Assembly (NCBI RefSeq): GCF_052324685.1
Contig: NC_135212.1
Span: 6,671,278 to 6,735,277 of the forward strand
Direction: 5' to 3'
From: Brachyhypopomus gauderio
Taxonomy: Eukaryota > Chordata > Actinopteri > Gymnotiformes > Hypopomidae
DNA: 64,000 nt
Each line of letters starts with the position of its first letter. Positions within the stretch are counted from its first letter, which is position 1. Position numbers and translations under genes: made by a program. The notes beneath the pieces were generated by a model. That model had not been told where the DNA came from, did no database searches, and saw only the letters and a program-made list of their open reading frames with translations. This document shows, piece after piece, positions 12,673 to 24,730 of the stretch.

Positions 12673-13594
12673 TGTTAATATTTGTATTTATTTTACATGT
12701 AAGGTGTTGGTGTTTTTTATACCTGTAGACTCAACATGTTGGAGAACAAGCATTATGTTCCAGTAACTTGAATCAAAATGTAATAAAGAAAATAAAGAAA
12801 CAGAAGCAAAGAAAAATGAAGGTCACTGTAATAATTCCTCCAGTAAACGTTACTCCACACAGCTCTTTAATAGCATTATGTAACAACATTTAAATGCTGT
12901 GTATCACAGTTAATCATTTCTGTAAATAGCTTAAATATGTAAAATGTGATGTATACATGATAAAATTTTATAATCTGATTTTACACATGTGACATTAGAA
13001 ATATCTTTCAAGTCATATTCTAGTTCCATATTCTAGTTCTACTTTTAAAATCTGTTGAAATTTTAAAGTATAAAACCAATCTAGCTAATCAACTTTAGGA
13101 TTGAAATCAAATCTGATCATATTTTCTCCTATTCTTGTGATCCGCAGCACCTTTACAAAGGTGAGCACTTTCAGACTTGGTCATTGGTTAAGAACAAGCA
13201 TTCCCTGCTCACACGGTCACACATGCCCCACCTAATCCACTCTCGATATGCCATTGTTCCAGGGCACAGGAGCAGATCCACCATTGCCTCATCGACAGCC
13301 TTTTCCCAGTGTTGAGAATGAACAGATAATACCACCTGAATTACAGGGGTTACTGCTTCCAGTGAGCACTTGAAATGAAAGGCTGAATGCATTCTGACAA
13401 AGCTAAACCAGACTAAGCTGTTCATAAGGCATTTTAACCAGTTCATTTCACTGATGATCTAACCTCTTCATAAGGCCTTGACATCCCACTTTTCATGCTT
13501 CGGTACATGCAACAAACACTCCTTTGGAAATAGATTTGCTTTTTACAGTACAACAATATTAGTGGTTTTATGCTCACTCATTTCCCATCCTCAG
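12673..13594. other. Upstream region of c1qtnf4; no exon recognised
   Basis: AT-rich sequence ending in a good splice acceptor, CATCCTCAG at about 13586-13594, directly before the c1qtnf4 coding exon. An untranslated first exon probably lies in or beyond this stretch, but I cannot place it. Confidence 0.45.
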
Positions 13595-13623
13595 GTGTGG
13601 GAGGACGGAGATCATCAGGCAAT

Positions 13624-14634
13624 ATGGTTTATCTCTCAGTCATTCTCATCTACCTGGACCATGCCATGTCTTTCCACCCTGTTGTTATGCCAACAGGCCC
13701 AGGCTCCGCCTTCTCAGCCACACAAAGCAGCAGCAGGGTGGGTGGTTCTTTGCATGTCCTCACGTTCGACCGCCTCCTCGTCAACGTGGGCGGAGACTTC
13801 AGCCCAGATACGGGCTACTTCCGCTGCCGCGTGCCCGGTGTGTATTATTTTACCTTCACGGTGGGTAAGTACCCCAAGAAGCTGCTGTCGGTGATGCTGG
13901 TGAAGAACGGGCGGGAGGTGCAGGCCACGGCCTACAACGAGTATCGCAAACGGGGCCGCAAGGTACAGAGCCAGAGTGTGATGAGCAGGCTGAAGGCCAC
14001 GGACACGGTCTGGCTTCTCACGCAGTCCAGCCCAGACTACGGCCTTTACAGCACTGCTGCACCATACATCACCTTCACCGGCTATCTGGTGTACCCAGAG
14101 TCCGCGTCCTCCGAGGGACACCTGAACAACCACCTGTCCCCACCGCAGCCCCGGCCCGAGTGCCTTTACCTGGAACACCCTGGCTACAGCTGGAACCAAG
14201 GAGACACCGGTGAGGTGAGGTCTGCGTTTTCCGTGGCTAGGACCTCCCCAGTCCTGGGAGAGAACGGGAGCCCTGACAGTAAGGAGGCGCTAAAGTTCGA
14301 TGTGGAGTACGTCAACCTCGGCGGCCACTTCAACAAGTCGTCGGGCCGGTTCACCTGTCGCTTCCCGGGTGTGTATTTCTTCGCCTTCACTGTGGGGAAA
14401 CACCCATGCAGGGTTGTGTCAGTGAAGCTGATGACGGGTAGTGTCACGGTGCAGGCCATGGTGTTCGACGAGGACACGTCTAACAAGAGAGGGATGCAGA
14501 GCCAGAGTGTCCTACTCCCGCTGGAGAGAGGAGACGTTGTTTGGCTCTACAGCCAGCAGGGAGAACGCTACGGTGTCTACAGCAATCACGGACGCTACAC
14601 AACCTTCACCGGATTCCTCCTGTACCCCGAGTGA
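13624..14634 (+). CDS. c1qtnf4: C1q and TNF-related protein 4 (CTRP4), two C1q domains
   Basis: A 336-residue secreted protein. Residues 1-16 (MVYLSVILIYLDHAMS) look like a signal peptide. Two globular C1q domains follow: the first at about 24-140 (SAFSATQ, then GDFSPDTGYFRCRVPGVYYF, then ITFTGYLVYPE) and the second at about 200-336 (SAFSVARTSP, then SGRFTCRFPGVYFFAFTVGK, then YTTFTGFLLYPE). A tandem pair of C1q domains with no collagen stalk is the hallmark of CTRP4 and sets it apart from other CTRPs. The length matches (human about 329 aa). The frame is open back to an ATG at 13570, but a splice acceptor ends at 13594, so that ATG is probably intronic and the one at 13624 is preferred. Mammalian CTRP4 acts in hypothalamic feeding and inflammatory signalling; I assume a similar secreted role here. 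The coding region is intronless. It converges with the chitin synthase gene, about 500 bp away. Confidence 0.87.
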   Translation: MVYLSVILIYLDHAMSFHPVVMPTGPGSAFSATQSSSRVGGSLHVLTFDRLLVNVGGDFSPDTGYFRCRVPGVYYFTFTVGKYPKKLLSVMLVKNGREVQATAYNEYRKRGRKVQSQSVMSRLKATDTVWLLTQSSPDYGLYSTAAPYITFTGYLVYPESASSEGHLNNHLSPPQPRPECLYLEHPGYSWNQGDTGEVRSAFSVARTSPVLGENGSPDSKEALKFDVEYVNLGGHFNKSSGRFTCRFPGVYFFAFTVGKHPCRVVSVKLMTGSVTVQAMVFDEDTSNKRGMQSQSVLLPLERGDVVWLYSQQGERYGVYSNHGRYTTFTGFLLYPE

Positions 14635-15130
14635 CATTTCATCAACACAGGTGGAACTTCTTACTCAGGTCTATAGTCTCTGTAGACCCTGGGTTCACTA
14701 CTGGCCCATTTCTGGGTTCACTGCTGGCCCATTTCTGGGTTCACTGCTGGCCCATTTCTCACACAATAACTGTTTACATATTGCTGTTTTTTATTCATTG
14801 TGATATGTGAAACAATAGTGAACTGTAAACAATGTAAACATTGTTATTATTGCTTAATTTTTGACATTTTAACAGAATTTTAACAGAAGAAAAGCTGAAA
14901 TCTGAGCATAGTCATTAATGCAGCATCTAACGAGATTTATTTTTGATTTGTTTTACTTCAGTGATGATGCCATAGAAACTTGAAATTTCTCATGTTTTAA
15001 GAAAACAACATTAATTGTTTCCAAGAAAACATTCAGTGAAATATTAAGAGTTCACAGTGTTGCTGTTACCATAGAGTGCTTTAATCACATCACCATTTCA
15101 GTGTTCAAATCTGAAACCACAGTTGTACTC
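14635..15130. other. Shared 3' side of convergent c1qtnf4 and chitin synthase genes
   Basis: This is the gap between two convergent stop codons. It starts with about three copies of a 25-bp unit (CTGGGTTCACTGCTGGCCCATTT type) at about 14686-14758 and is otherwise AT-rich. Both 3' UTRs must lie here or overlap each other. Confidence 0.6.
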
Positions 15131-18100
15131 TCACTGTACAGCAGCTGGGTTCTGTATGCACAAAACTGTCTCATACTTTTTCTCATATTCAGAGTTAGCT
15201 TCAGAAATGTCAGGAACCTGCAGAGAAATAAAAAAAATGATCAAATTCTTCATTTATTTGTAATACATCAACTTTAAAGAAGACTGTCAAAGCGTACCTT
15301 TGGGTGAACTGTGTCATTCTCGTTAGTGTATTTCCTAACAGTTTTTGTCTCTGTATTAACATAGGCCACAAAATGAATCAATGTGTAGATTCTGGGGGGG
15401 AAAAAAGTTTTATGGAACATAAACATGTTTAACCACATGGCTGAGCCAGTTTAAGCACTTTTGTGACCATAGTCTGTGAAAATTTGGGACCTTCTTTAAA
15501 TAAAGATTTTATATATACAATATATAGAACTGACTCATGATGAACAGGCCAATATGAAGCAATAAAATATCCCACCTCCACTAATTCTGATGCAGCAGGA
15601 AAACAAACAAACAAATGGAATAGTCATGCCGGCTTAAGGTGAACAGGACCTTAGTCTAGCGCAGGACTACTGAGGAAGGCCTGACCTTCATGAAGGTCAT
15701 CTTGGGGAAAAGGAAGTGATTCAAACTCGTGAGGCTGTAGTCTGCAGTCTACACAGGCTATATGCTAATGCTAATGTAGCGACGAGTCAATCTAATGACC
15801 TTTGGAAAGCCTGTATGAACATGCAAGGATGTGATGTGTAGAACATTTGTTTGAATACCTGTGGTAAAGCATTGCAAGAAACTGCATTAAAAGCAGTAGT
15901 GAGAAACTCAGGAGAAACATCAAGGACACCGGATCGATGGAGAACCTTTCCCCCACTGCAGTAGTGCCGTTCGGGTACATCTTTGGAATGGACAGGGTGA
16001 CAGCATTACCGATGGTCTGGAGGAAAAAGGTGGCAACTAACCACAGAGCGTTGCAGACGAAAAAGGCAAACGTCACCTGTAATAGAAAAAAATAAACAGA
16101 ACTCAGTTTCCATAACAACGTCAGCAGCTGTAGTTCCAAAGGCAGGTGTTGAATTGGGTTCAGCATGTCTCCTCCTCACCTTGTTTCTCAGCTCTTTGAG
16201 GTCTTTGGCTATTTTCTGCTGCTGTTCTTTGTTCTCTTTTAGAGGTTCTAGATACCGTTTCTGAAGCTGGTTCCAAAATTCAGTTTCATCCTAGAAAGAA
16301 AAGAGAAATATTCTAGAATACGACAAAATAGTTACAATGCTGGAACTCTGTGGAAACATTTAGGAAAATTTTACCTCTGACAGCGTGTCCTTGTGTAGTG
16401 GGAAGTCATTAAATTTGATCTGTAGAGCTTCAATCCAGTCTTGACAAATTGAAAACAGCATTAGAAAGATCATCAACCCTGATATATTTGATGCACATAA
16501 TTAGTCTATATGATATATTGCATATATTCATATAACAAAATAATGAGCTATTCACAAAACTCACCTTTTGAGTTTTGTAGTGCAAGACACTCATGGGAAC
16601 TGAAGTGAAGACAAAATAGAAACATGTTTATGTCCCTGTGATCAAGTTCATATCTAAGATTTAGATAATCATTTGGGTCATCCTATGATCACAACTAGAT
16701 ATTTGTATGGTAGGGGAAAACACTACTAGATCAGAAGTGCTTTACATCACCAGAATAGCTAGAACCCTGATGAATCATTAAGGTCACTGGAAAGTCCTGA
16801 TATCTCTGATCCAGACAAGGAGAACCCAGAGTCCAACATTTAATACAAGACTTAATAAAAAGTAGTGTTATCGTCTTTTACCATTCGTCCTCTTCAGAAT
16901 CCATATTAACCTTTGGATCTTTTTCCTCGGTCATGGTGGGTTCCAGCAGAGGTTCATTCTCATTAATTTCTTCACTTCTGTCGTCACCGTGGTTCCAGTG
17001 TCGCCACTTGCAGCATGTAACCCACAGGCCCTGCCTTTTGGGGGTGCTCTCCGCCACAGTCTTAGCTTGGCCAACAGTCTCCCGCGTCCCCCACGAGACA
17101 CTGTTCATATTGACGATAGAGTAAATGACCAGTAGCAGATAGCTGCTGGGGATACAGAGGAAGTAGATGACCCCGTAGATGACCAGGAAGAGCTCCTGTG
17201 GGTGGAGCACTGCTGTGGTAGCGTACAGTAAGACCATGCTGATGAAGAAGAGACCACTAGGAGTCATGAACGTCTGCTGCTTCACCATGTCTCCTATGAG
17301 GGGAACATGAACAATTGCTCTGTTTCTCAGCAGCGCCAAAACTGACTTTTAATTAACTTCTGGAAAATTAATGGGTCTTCTTAACCATCATCTTCATATG
17401 TTTTTTTTCTTGAGAACTTTTTTCCCCCTTTTTCTATAAAAATCTGTGAGTTTCATGGCAGGTTAAACCACTGTATGGTTTGAATGTTTGTTCTGATAAT
17501 GAATTGTTTTACAATTATTGGAAGGCTTGGTTCTGATGCAAACTGAAATATTAGTGTTATTATTTTAAAATACTTTCTAAAATAATTAAATAGTTATTAT
17601 AAATAGAAAAAAAGTTACGAATGTAAGGCCATTAATTTTATAAATTACAAATAGTTGGAACAAATATGACACCACTCAGATGTGCATGAAAAATGTGCTC
17701 TTGTGTGTTAATTCTGCTTATATCTAACAACATTAACAACTGTGTAAATGGATTTTAAGAATTAATTTCTTCTGTTGGTGAATGAGGCCCGTTATTTGTT
17801 ATTGATTCCATTTATAATAAAACCAATGTGCAAAATTGTAACTGAAATCATTACCTATAATGGAGAGAATTGTTCCTGTCATCAGAAATGCGTATAGAAC
17901 ACTCATGACTGCTGCTATCTGGATCTGTGTGTCAGCTTTCAGCTTGAAGCACAGTGCCAGGTAAACTACAGGGGGCGCTGTGGCCAGAACGAGAGCAATA
18001 TTTGGATCCATATTCACAATAAATGTCAAGCTTCCTGCAAATTCAATCACATTACAGACAAAAAAAAAATCTTTGAACATAGTGAAAAAGCACAGTACTT

Positions 18101-21100
18101 ATTACTGACATGTTCTATGTAAATTCTGTCAGCCAGGATATAGACTTTAACCATATTCTCCTCATTGGTAATGCATTTTCTTATAGGATAGGTTTACAAT
18201 AAAAGTAATTGCCAAGTGCAACCTCAAACATTCTGACATCTTTCTGTAGACCTCCTCACCTGCAACCATCATGCAGACAGTGGCTGGTCCCAAGATGGAG
18301 ACTCCCATGCTGATGACCTGGTAGAGGATGTAGGGCATGGAGATGGAGCTGTTTCTTTCAGAGGTCAGGTCTCCAGAGCTCAGCAGGTCAATGGTATTGG
18401 CCATGGTGGAGGGTCCCCATCGTCTGCGCTGGTTGTAGAACTCTTTGAAGTCCTGCGGGGCGTTGGTGTAGGCATCAGAGGCTGCGTTATACTCCACCCT
18501 CCAGCCCTGCTGCAATAGGAGAGTGCACAGCCATCGGTCCTCTCCTGGGAACACGCAAAAGGGCGCCGTACGAAATATTCAGGTTTTCCCGCTTTCAAAC
18601 AGGAAGAAATGTTCTGTGCTACTGTTAGATCATTTTAAAAGGTATTATTTGGAATCAATTGGGTTGTTTGAAGCACAAAATGGATTAGATTCATTTTCTT
18701 ATCAACTATCACCTGTAATGATCGTTATTAAATTTGAGTAATGACTGTTTGAGAAGGCGCCTAGCAGTGATTACCCTGATCGTACTGTACGTATTGGCTG
18801 GCTTCAGTTGCTTTGGTGGTGTATCTCTTCATCACGTTGTCGTCCATCAGGGCGGAGGCTCTGAATAAACTGAAGCAGCCGGGACTGCAGAGCACACAGC
18901 CGAACACGTGCTCCGCTGTCTTCTGCAGCCAGTGGCCCACCGCGTACTCAAACTTCTGATACCACACCATGGGACCTTCATTCACAGTTGCAACAGGCAA
19001 GTGGAGGTCAAGGAGGTTATCGGTGCTTTTTCCATACCTTCACTTTGTGGTCTCGACTTTTGTAAAAACACCTTATTGTTACTTATCCTACTGATGAGCT
19101 TTAAAAGGTTATGGTTATGGAAGCTTATGGTACCTGTGCCAGTGGGGTGAATACGTCCACAGGCAGCTCCAACCTCTGGATAGAGATTCAGTCTGTCGAT
19201 CAGTAACATCACAGCAGAGGGCTGGAAATCGGTATCTCCGTCCAGGGCCAGGATATATGTGTTTGTCTTCTCTCTCTGCAGGAGGTCACGGACAAGCCGT
19301 TCACACTTTCACACAGAATGTATTACAGCTGCACGGAGTGTTTGACAGTAGTGGCACTTTGAGAATCCTGTTACAACCAAAGTTTTTTGAATGTGAAAAC
19401 TAAGAATTAGAAGAGTGATTTCTTTGGATGCTATCATTGCTCAAAATCACTTCAGTTGTGTAGGTTGAGATCCAGGAGTCCACAGTGTGTGTGTGGTGGT
19501 GAGTGTTTCTCTGTCCCATTGTGTCACCTTCAGTTTCTCCTTCAGTGTGTCCACGTGCCCTCCTTCCTCAAACATCTTAAAGTACTTCCTGTTGAGTCTC
19601 CAGCCAAGGAGATAATACAAGTACATGACCTGTCACAAACAGTAAACATTTACATAAAATGGACAATAGAAATGTGGACGTATTTTGTTGTCATTTAATA
19701 TTTGGTTGTCCGTGTATTAGCATACTTGAGACCATCTCTTTTTGTGGCGAATCAGCTCTTTGTCTTTGAGATGAACCATCATCACGTTACCCTTAGGGAG
19801 TGTGTATTCCAGGCGGCCTCCATAGGGGGCACTAATGATCTTCTGCTGAGGGAGGAGGGACTTTTTCTTGAAGATACACGGGTCGTCCTCATTAAAATGA
19901 CTAATGCACGAACCAAAAACATGCTGGTTAATCATTGCTGAAAAATTTGCACTTTATTCCAGTGAACAGGTGTGATGAAGGTCATGCAGTAATGCTTACG
20001 TGTATACATCTTTGATCACTTCAGCTAGGGTCTCAGCATATTCGTTTACATGCCGTATTCTGCTGCGATGCACTTTCTTGAAGGCATCATCAAAGTAGAT
20101 ATGAAATTCGAAGATGACATCATCTTGTTTGTTTATTTTTGGCCGATACTTGTCAAGCCTGGTCCAAAAGACCCAAGTGTTAGTTAACTTTAATGAACAG
20201 AAGTTTGTCATGCACATATCATCTTACACAAATAATAGAAAAAATTACCGAAACATTGAGATGACTATTTTCATCATTTCATCATATGTTTCATGCCACA
20301 TTGTTGCACACAGGTATACGGTCACAGGTTCTCGCAATCTGAAGAAAAAAGCCATCATTACAGTCCTACTTTAAATGTTCAAATACCTTTCACACATACA
20401 CAATGTCATACATGGTGTCATACATGTGTCATACATGGTGTCATACATGTGTCATACATGGTCAATGCACTTACCGCTCCTGCTTGTTCCGCCTCATAAT
20501 CTCAAAGCGGGTGTTGAGCAACATGGACTGCTCCAGAAACGCGCCCTCATACATGCGCATCAGGAACAGGTCCTGTGTCCTTTCGAGACGCTGAACCTTC
20601 AGAAAGCCGATGTACACTGTGCTGAACACCAGTCCCAGCCACCAGCTCAGAGCACTGGTACCTAGGACCACCAGTCCTCCCACATCCACGGCAGACATGA
20701 TCTGCCGAGTGCAGAGGCTCACTGTGACGTTGGCCATCAGCCAACCAAACCACGACATGGAATTCGCCCCCTTTTGAGAAGGCCCATTTTGGCACAACGC
20801 ACTGCTTGAACTGGCAAGGGGGGCCAGTAGGATAAGGAGAACTGCGAGAGAAGCCAGGTACATGGGCACGAGGAAACAGCGTCGCAAGGCGTGCATTTTA
20901 CACGCCACCACCACAAACCAGCGGCACAGCGCGGACGAGGCAATCTGGACGGCCACCAAGCTGAAGACCATGGTGCTCACGCTCCCAGGGACGGCTGTCA
21001 GGGAGGACCACTCTGAGCGACCAACGCTGGCTCCAACCACAGCCACGGTGATGACAATTTTCACCACACCAGACACAATGCAGACCACGTTCTGCGATCT

Positions 21101-22294
21101 TCTCATGTCTTTGGAGATCTCTTCTAGTAACTGTATTTTGAAACGTGCACTATAGTTTTCCCACCAGTTCAAAGACACACAGACGGTTCCTACGATGGCC
21201 AGAGCAACAGAGGTCCTAACATGGGTGGATGGGTTCTCCATCACCAAGTAACTAATCACAAAAAGTATGTAGCCGAGGAGAGTGAAGACGATGGAGATGG
21301 CTGGCAGTATTATGGCTCTCTTCCTCTCCTTTGCGAGGCTCTCAGCGGCGACCTGGAACACTGCCGACAGGAGGCACACGCTGTTCAAGACCATGGCGTT
21401 GGTGACCACGTCCAGGTGAGGCATGGCGAGAAGGGTGAGTATCGCCTCTCCTGCTGCCACCAGGGAGTCCACACTCAGCACCTGGACGGCAACAGAGCAG
21501 CCGTGTTAACCTCACCTGCCCTTTCATCGGCAATGATATGAGTGAAAGTCACAATATATACAAGCAGAGGTAAGCTAGCAAAAGCACAAAGTGCTGGTAC
21601 TGGTATGATAAAGTCATTGATCCCATCAAACGTCAAACATTGGTTAAAAATCAACTTACCCACAGAATGGTTTTCCTGGATGGTTTTGGTGAGCTTTTGA
21701 AAAACAACTTCCACAAACTCTTGAGCAGAAGAAGCGTGTTGGGTGCTAGCAGCACACAGCCGATGCCCAGCACAGCGCAGGGTTTGTGTGGTGAGGAGAC
21801 ACTTGTGGTGGCGTTGCTCCCCAGGGTCACCAAAAGCAGGAAAGATGACTGCACAAAAACTTCTATATTTAGTTGTGAAATATGTGCTCTATCAAATAAT
21901 TATTTGATTATATTTAAATAAAATAATTAAATTAAGAAAAAAAATTTCTGTGGTCACAGCTCACCTTACTCAGAACCGCAAAGAGGAAGACGAATGCAGC
22001 AACAACACTGCACGTGAACCACTTCAGGAACTGGAGACACTTATTTGGTTTTGGCTCATCTCGAATAATTTGAACTTCTCTGCAAGCGTCCCATGATTGT
22101 CTGTTAAAAACATGAACAGGAATAATTATGATACAACTATTGCTGAAAAAAACGGCCAAGAAATGGCATGTAATTCTTTTCTGAGCAATTGTACATTTAT
22201 AATATTATATATAATAATAATAATAATCTTTATTTGTATAGCACCTTTCATACATACATGCAACTCAAAGTGCTTTACAGAATAAATAAAAAGA

Positions 22295-22332
<38 letters not shown>

Positions 22333-22474
22333 TCTTTTTATTTATTCTGTATATATATTATTATTTATTTATTCATATATATATATGATTCGATTTCAGA
22401 ACCTAATCTGAAATTACAGAAATAAACAAAATGTATTTATTCATATATATTCGTAACCAGTACTAGTTCAGAAT

Positions 22475-22550
<76 letters not shown>

Positions 22551-22829
22551 TTTTAAGATTTATTCATTTCATTAAAATATAAACAAAACACATTACATAC
22601 AACAAAACAATACAAATAAAACAAAAATGAAAGGCAGCAGAAGAAGAAAAAAATTCTTATGATATCTGCTCCTTTTTAGGAAAAAAAAATTTTTCAAACA
22701 ATAATAAAACAAAATAAAACAAAACAAAAAAATTAACTCCTCAAACAGTAACTAATACAAATTAAACAATTTCATATTTCTTTAACAATTTTGCCTTGAA
22801 CATTTTCTTAAACGAATTACTAGTTCAGA

Positions 22830-22869
<40 letters not shown>

Positions 22870-23226
22870 GTTTCCAGATGATAGGATGTTTCGGACAGAG
22901 GTCCTTCAGCAGACAAAGTGCTTCGAAAATAGTAAGAGGAGGAACTGGTTATGAATATATACATGAATAAATTCATTTTGTTTATTTCTGTAATTTCTAT
23001 AATAGTTTTAAGTTTTTCAGTATAATTTATATTTTCAAGGACAGAATAAACTGTTATTTACTTAAATAGACCAGAATAATGGTCGGATTAGACAGTTCAA
23101 TGATCCAGCTTTATACCTGAACGAGTGATCCAACCTTATACCTGAACGAGTGATCTAGCCTTATACTTGAACGAGTGATCCAACCTCATACCTGAACTCA
23201 GCGTCTTTGTGCCCATCTTGGTCCAT
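15131..23226 (-). CDS. chs1: Chitin synthase, animal type, 19 coding exons
   Basis: Membrane glycosyltransferase (GT2) that polymerises UDP-GlcNAc into chitin at the plasma membrane. Coding exons: 23226-23192, 22100-21965, 21848-21660, 21481-20475, 20338-20249, 20158-20008, 19923-19726, 19629-19528, 19275-19134, 18975-18775, 18544-18260, 18034-17855, 17293-16882, 16599-16565, 16439-16375, 16290-16180, 16076-15859, 15391-15298, 15217-15131. They join in phase to about 1245 aa. An N-terminal multi-membrane block (exons 2-4) precedes the catalytic part: CATMWHET (about 463), the DGDTDF nucleotide-sugar aspartates (648-653), GEDRW (751-755) and the QRRRW product motif (789-793). C-terminal membrane helices and the animal signature SWGTRE follow. 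Fishes and amphibians are known to keep such genes. Junction 6/7 is uncertain: the better donor at 19999 breaks phase, and GAT|GTATAC at 20007 keeps it. Exon 13 runs into an in-frame TAA inside its donor. Confidence 0.9.
20407..20462. repeat. Short tandem repeat next to the chitin synthase exon 4 donor
   Basis: About 2.5 copies of a 23-24-bp unit built from GTCATACATG lie 12 bases inside the intron from the exon 4 splice donor (exon end 20475). Confidence 0.8.
22277..22350. repeat. Perfect 74-bp palindrome with (TA)n centre
   Basis: The left arm ACAGAATAAATAAAAAGAAA and the right arm TTTCTTTTTATTTATTCTGT are exact reverse complements around an AT-dinucleotide core. It sits in chitin synthase intron 1, directly after a dispersed-repeat tail (TTTATTTGTATAGCACCTTT at about 22230). 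Confidence 0.92.
22477..22547. repeat. (TA)n microsatellite in chitin synthase intron 1
   Basis: About 70 bases of uninterrupted TA. A separate (CA)n run of about 30 bases lies at 22831-22861. Confidence 0.95.
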
Positions 23227-23865
23227 GGTGATGCATCGCTACACTGTTTCTCAGGAGACTGAGCTGCAGGCTGAACCTTTAAACAGGTAGGAAGCCCTCT
23301 CATACCAAGCAGTCATGTTGACAGGCCTGAGAAGATAAATGGTTCCTTACGGTTGAGGAAGAAGGAAGAACTTCTAGCATATAAAGAAACCCCCTTAATT
23401 GTTATCCAATTGTTATCAAGCCCAGTGTAATGAGACCTACAGAATGAACAAATAGTTGGTTTTGTTTACCAGGTTACAGATTTATGAGCAGAAGCTGAGT
23501 GAAGTTTCACTTCAATACAAAGGACATACCAGAAGGACAAATCAAGTCTGACTTCCATGAACTCACAAAATAGCAAACCAGGCAATTGCAGCAGATCAAT
23601 AGAGTAAAACAGGCAGCTAAATAGAAACAAGGACTAGGCAAAAAAGCAGAAAACTCTAAAACATAGAAGAACTTATACAGGAGTCCTTATACAGGAGACA
23701 CGCTACAGAATTACTCTGACCACATTACAGAATACACTCAGCATTTATACTCTGATGATGATTTATAGATCACAGGTGAAATCAATTGTAACATCCCTGC
23801 TGAATAATAAATTGACTCTCAACTGACGGACTATGTATTCTTTCTTCTCTGTTTCAAGTCGTCAT
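23227..23865. promoter_or_regulatory. Upstream region of chitin synthase
   Basis: This lies immediately 5' of the ATG at 23226 on the minus strand. A tandem series of about 22-bp units (TTATACCTGAACGAGTGATCC) occupies 23112-23200, overlapping exon 1 and the start of intron 1. No TATA box or other promoter motif can be placed with confidence. The rest is AT-rich and featureless. Confidence 0.35.
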
Positions 23866-24730
23866 GTCAAGTTTATTTATATAGTGCTTTTTACAACACG
23901 TCACAAAGCAGTTTTACAAATGCATCGGTCCAGATCCCTAATGAGCAAGCCAGGGGCGACAGTGGCAAGAGAAAACTCCTTAGGAAGAAACCTTAGAAAC
24001 CAAGACTCAAAAGGGAACCCTTCCTCCACTGTGGGGCCCAACTAGTAGAAGTCCATATAGTTCTAATTATAGGCCAAGCAGTCCCAGTCTCTCCGATGTG
24101 GATGTTGGGCCTCAGGTAGGAGTGGGCGTGTCCGCTGGTGGCATCAGCACATTCACTGACAAGCCAGATTATCTTCTGGGTGCATTTATGGAATTGTCTT
24201 TGTAGAAGGATGTAACCAGGATACAAAATACAGGTTAAATATGTAAACATTAAATTAAACATCCATATATACAGCACATGTGCCAGTGATTAGTACGTGA
24301 CTCCGGCAGGCTTATCTTTAGCAGCATAAATAAAGGGAGGGGCCTGGAGGTGTCCACAGTCATGAGGGTCACTGAGCCATTGCTTTTCACCCAAATCATT
24401 ATCACAACTAGAGTGAATGCATGATGTGTATGGATGACAGTATCATCATCTCAGATTACCAGAAGACTCAATGACTGCGGGCCTCCCCGAGCTCCACACC
24501 TTGCACATGTAGTGGATTAACTGAAACCTTGATTAAATAGGTGAGTCTTAAGTTTAGATTTAAAGATTGGAACTGTGTCAGAATCTTGGATTAGAGCTGG
24601 AAGACTGTTCCATAACTGAGGGACTTTAATGGAGAAGGCTCTGTCTCCGGCAGCAGATGAGATGGGTTATGGTATGCAGTAAGTTCACTTATATTGTGGG
24701 GCAAGACCATTTAATGCTTTTAAAGAACTT
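23866..24730. mobile_element. Dispersed retroelement-like repeat
   Basis: It starts TCAAGTTTATTTATATAGTG and continues CACAAAGCAGTTTTACAAATG, CTAATGAGCAAGCCAGGGGC and GACTCAAAAGGGAACCC. It shares this order of phrases, in reverse orientation, with 33333-33888. The right part (about 24530-24730, GGTGAGTCTTAAGTTTAGAT) is also in the style of fish dispersed repeats. No coding frame is present. The class is uncertain; the tail resembles the 3' ends of L2-type LINEs and SINEs that borrow them. Confidence 0.65.

Noticed and set aside
15131-23226. Chitin synthase as fungal contamination or lateral transfer
   Set aside because: It has 19 exons with vertebrate-style introns, fish repeats inside them and animal-specific motifs such as SWGTRE. 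It is a native vertebrate gene.
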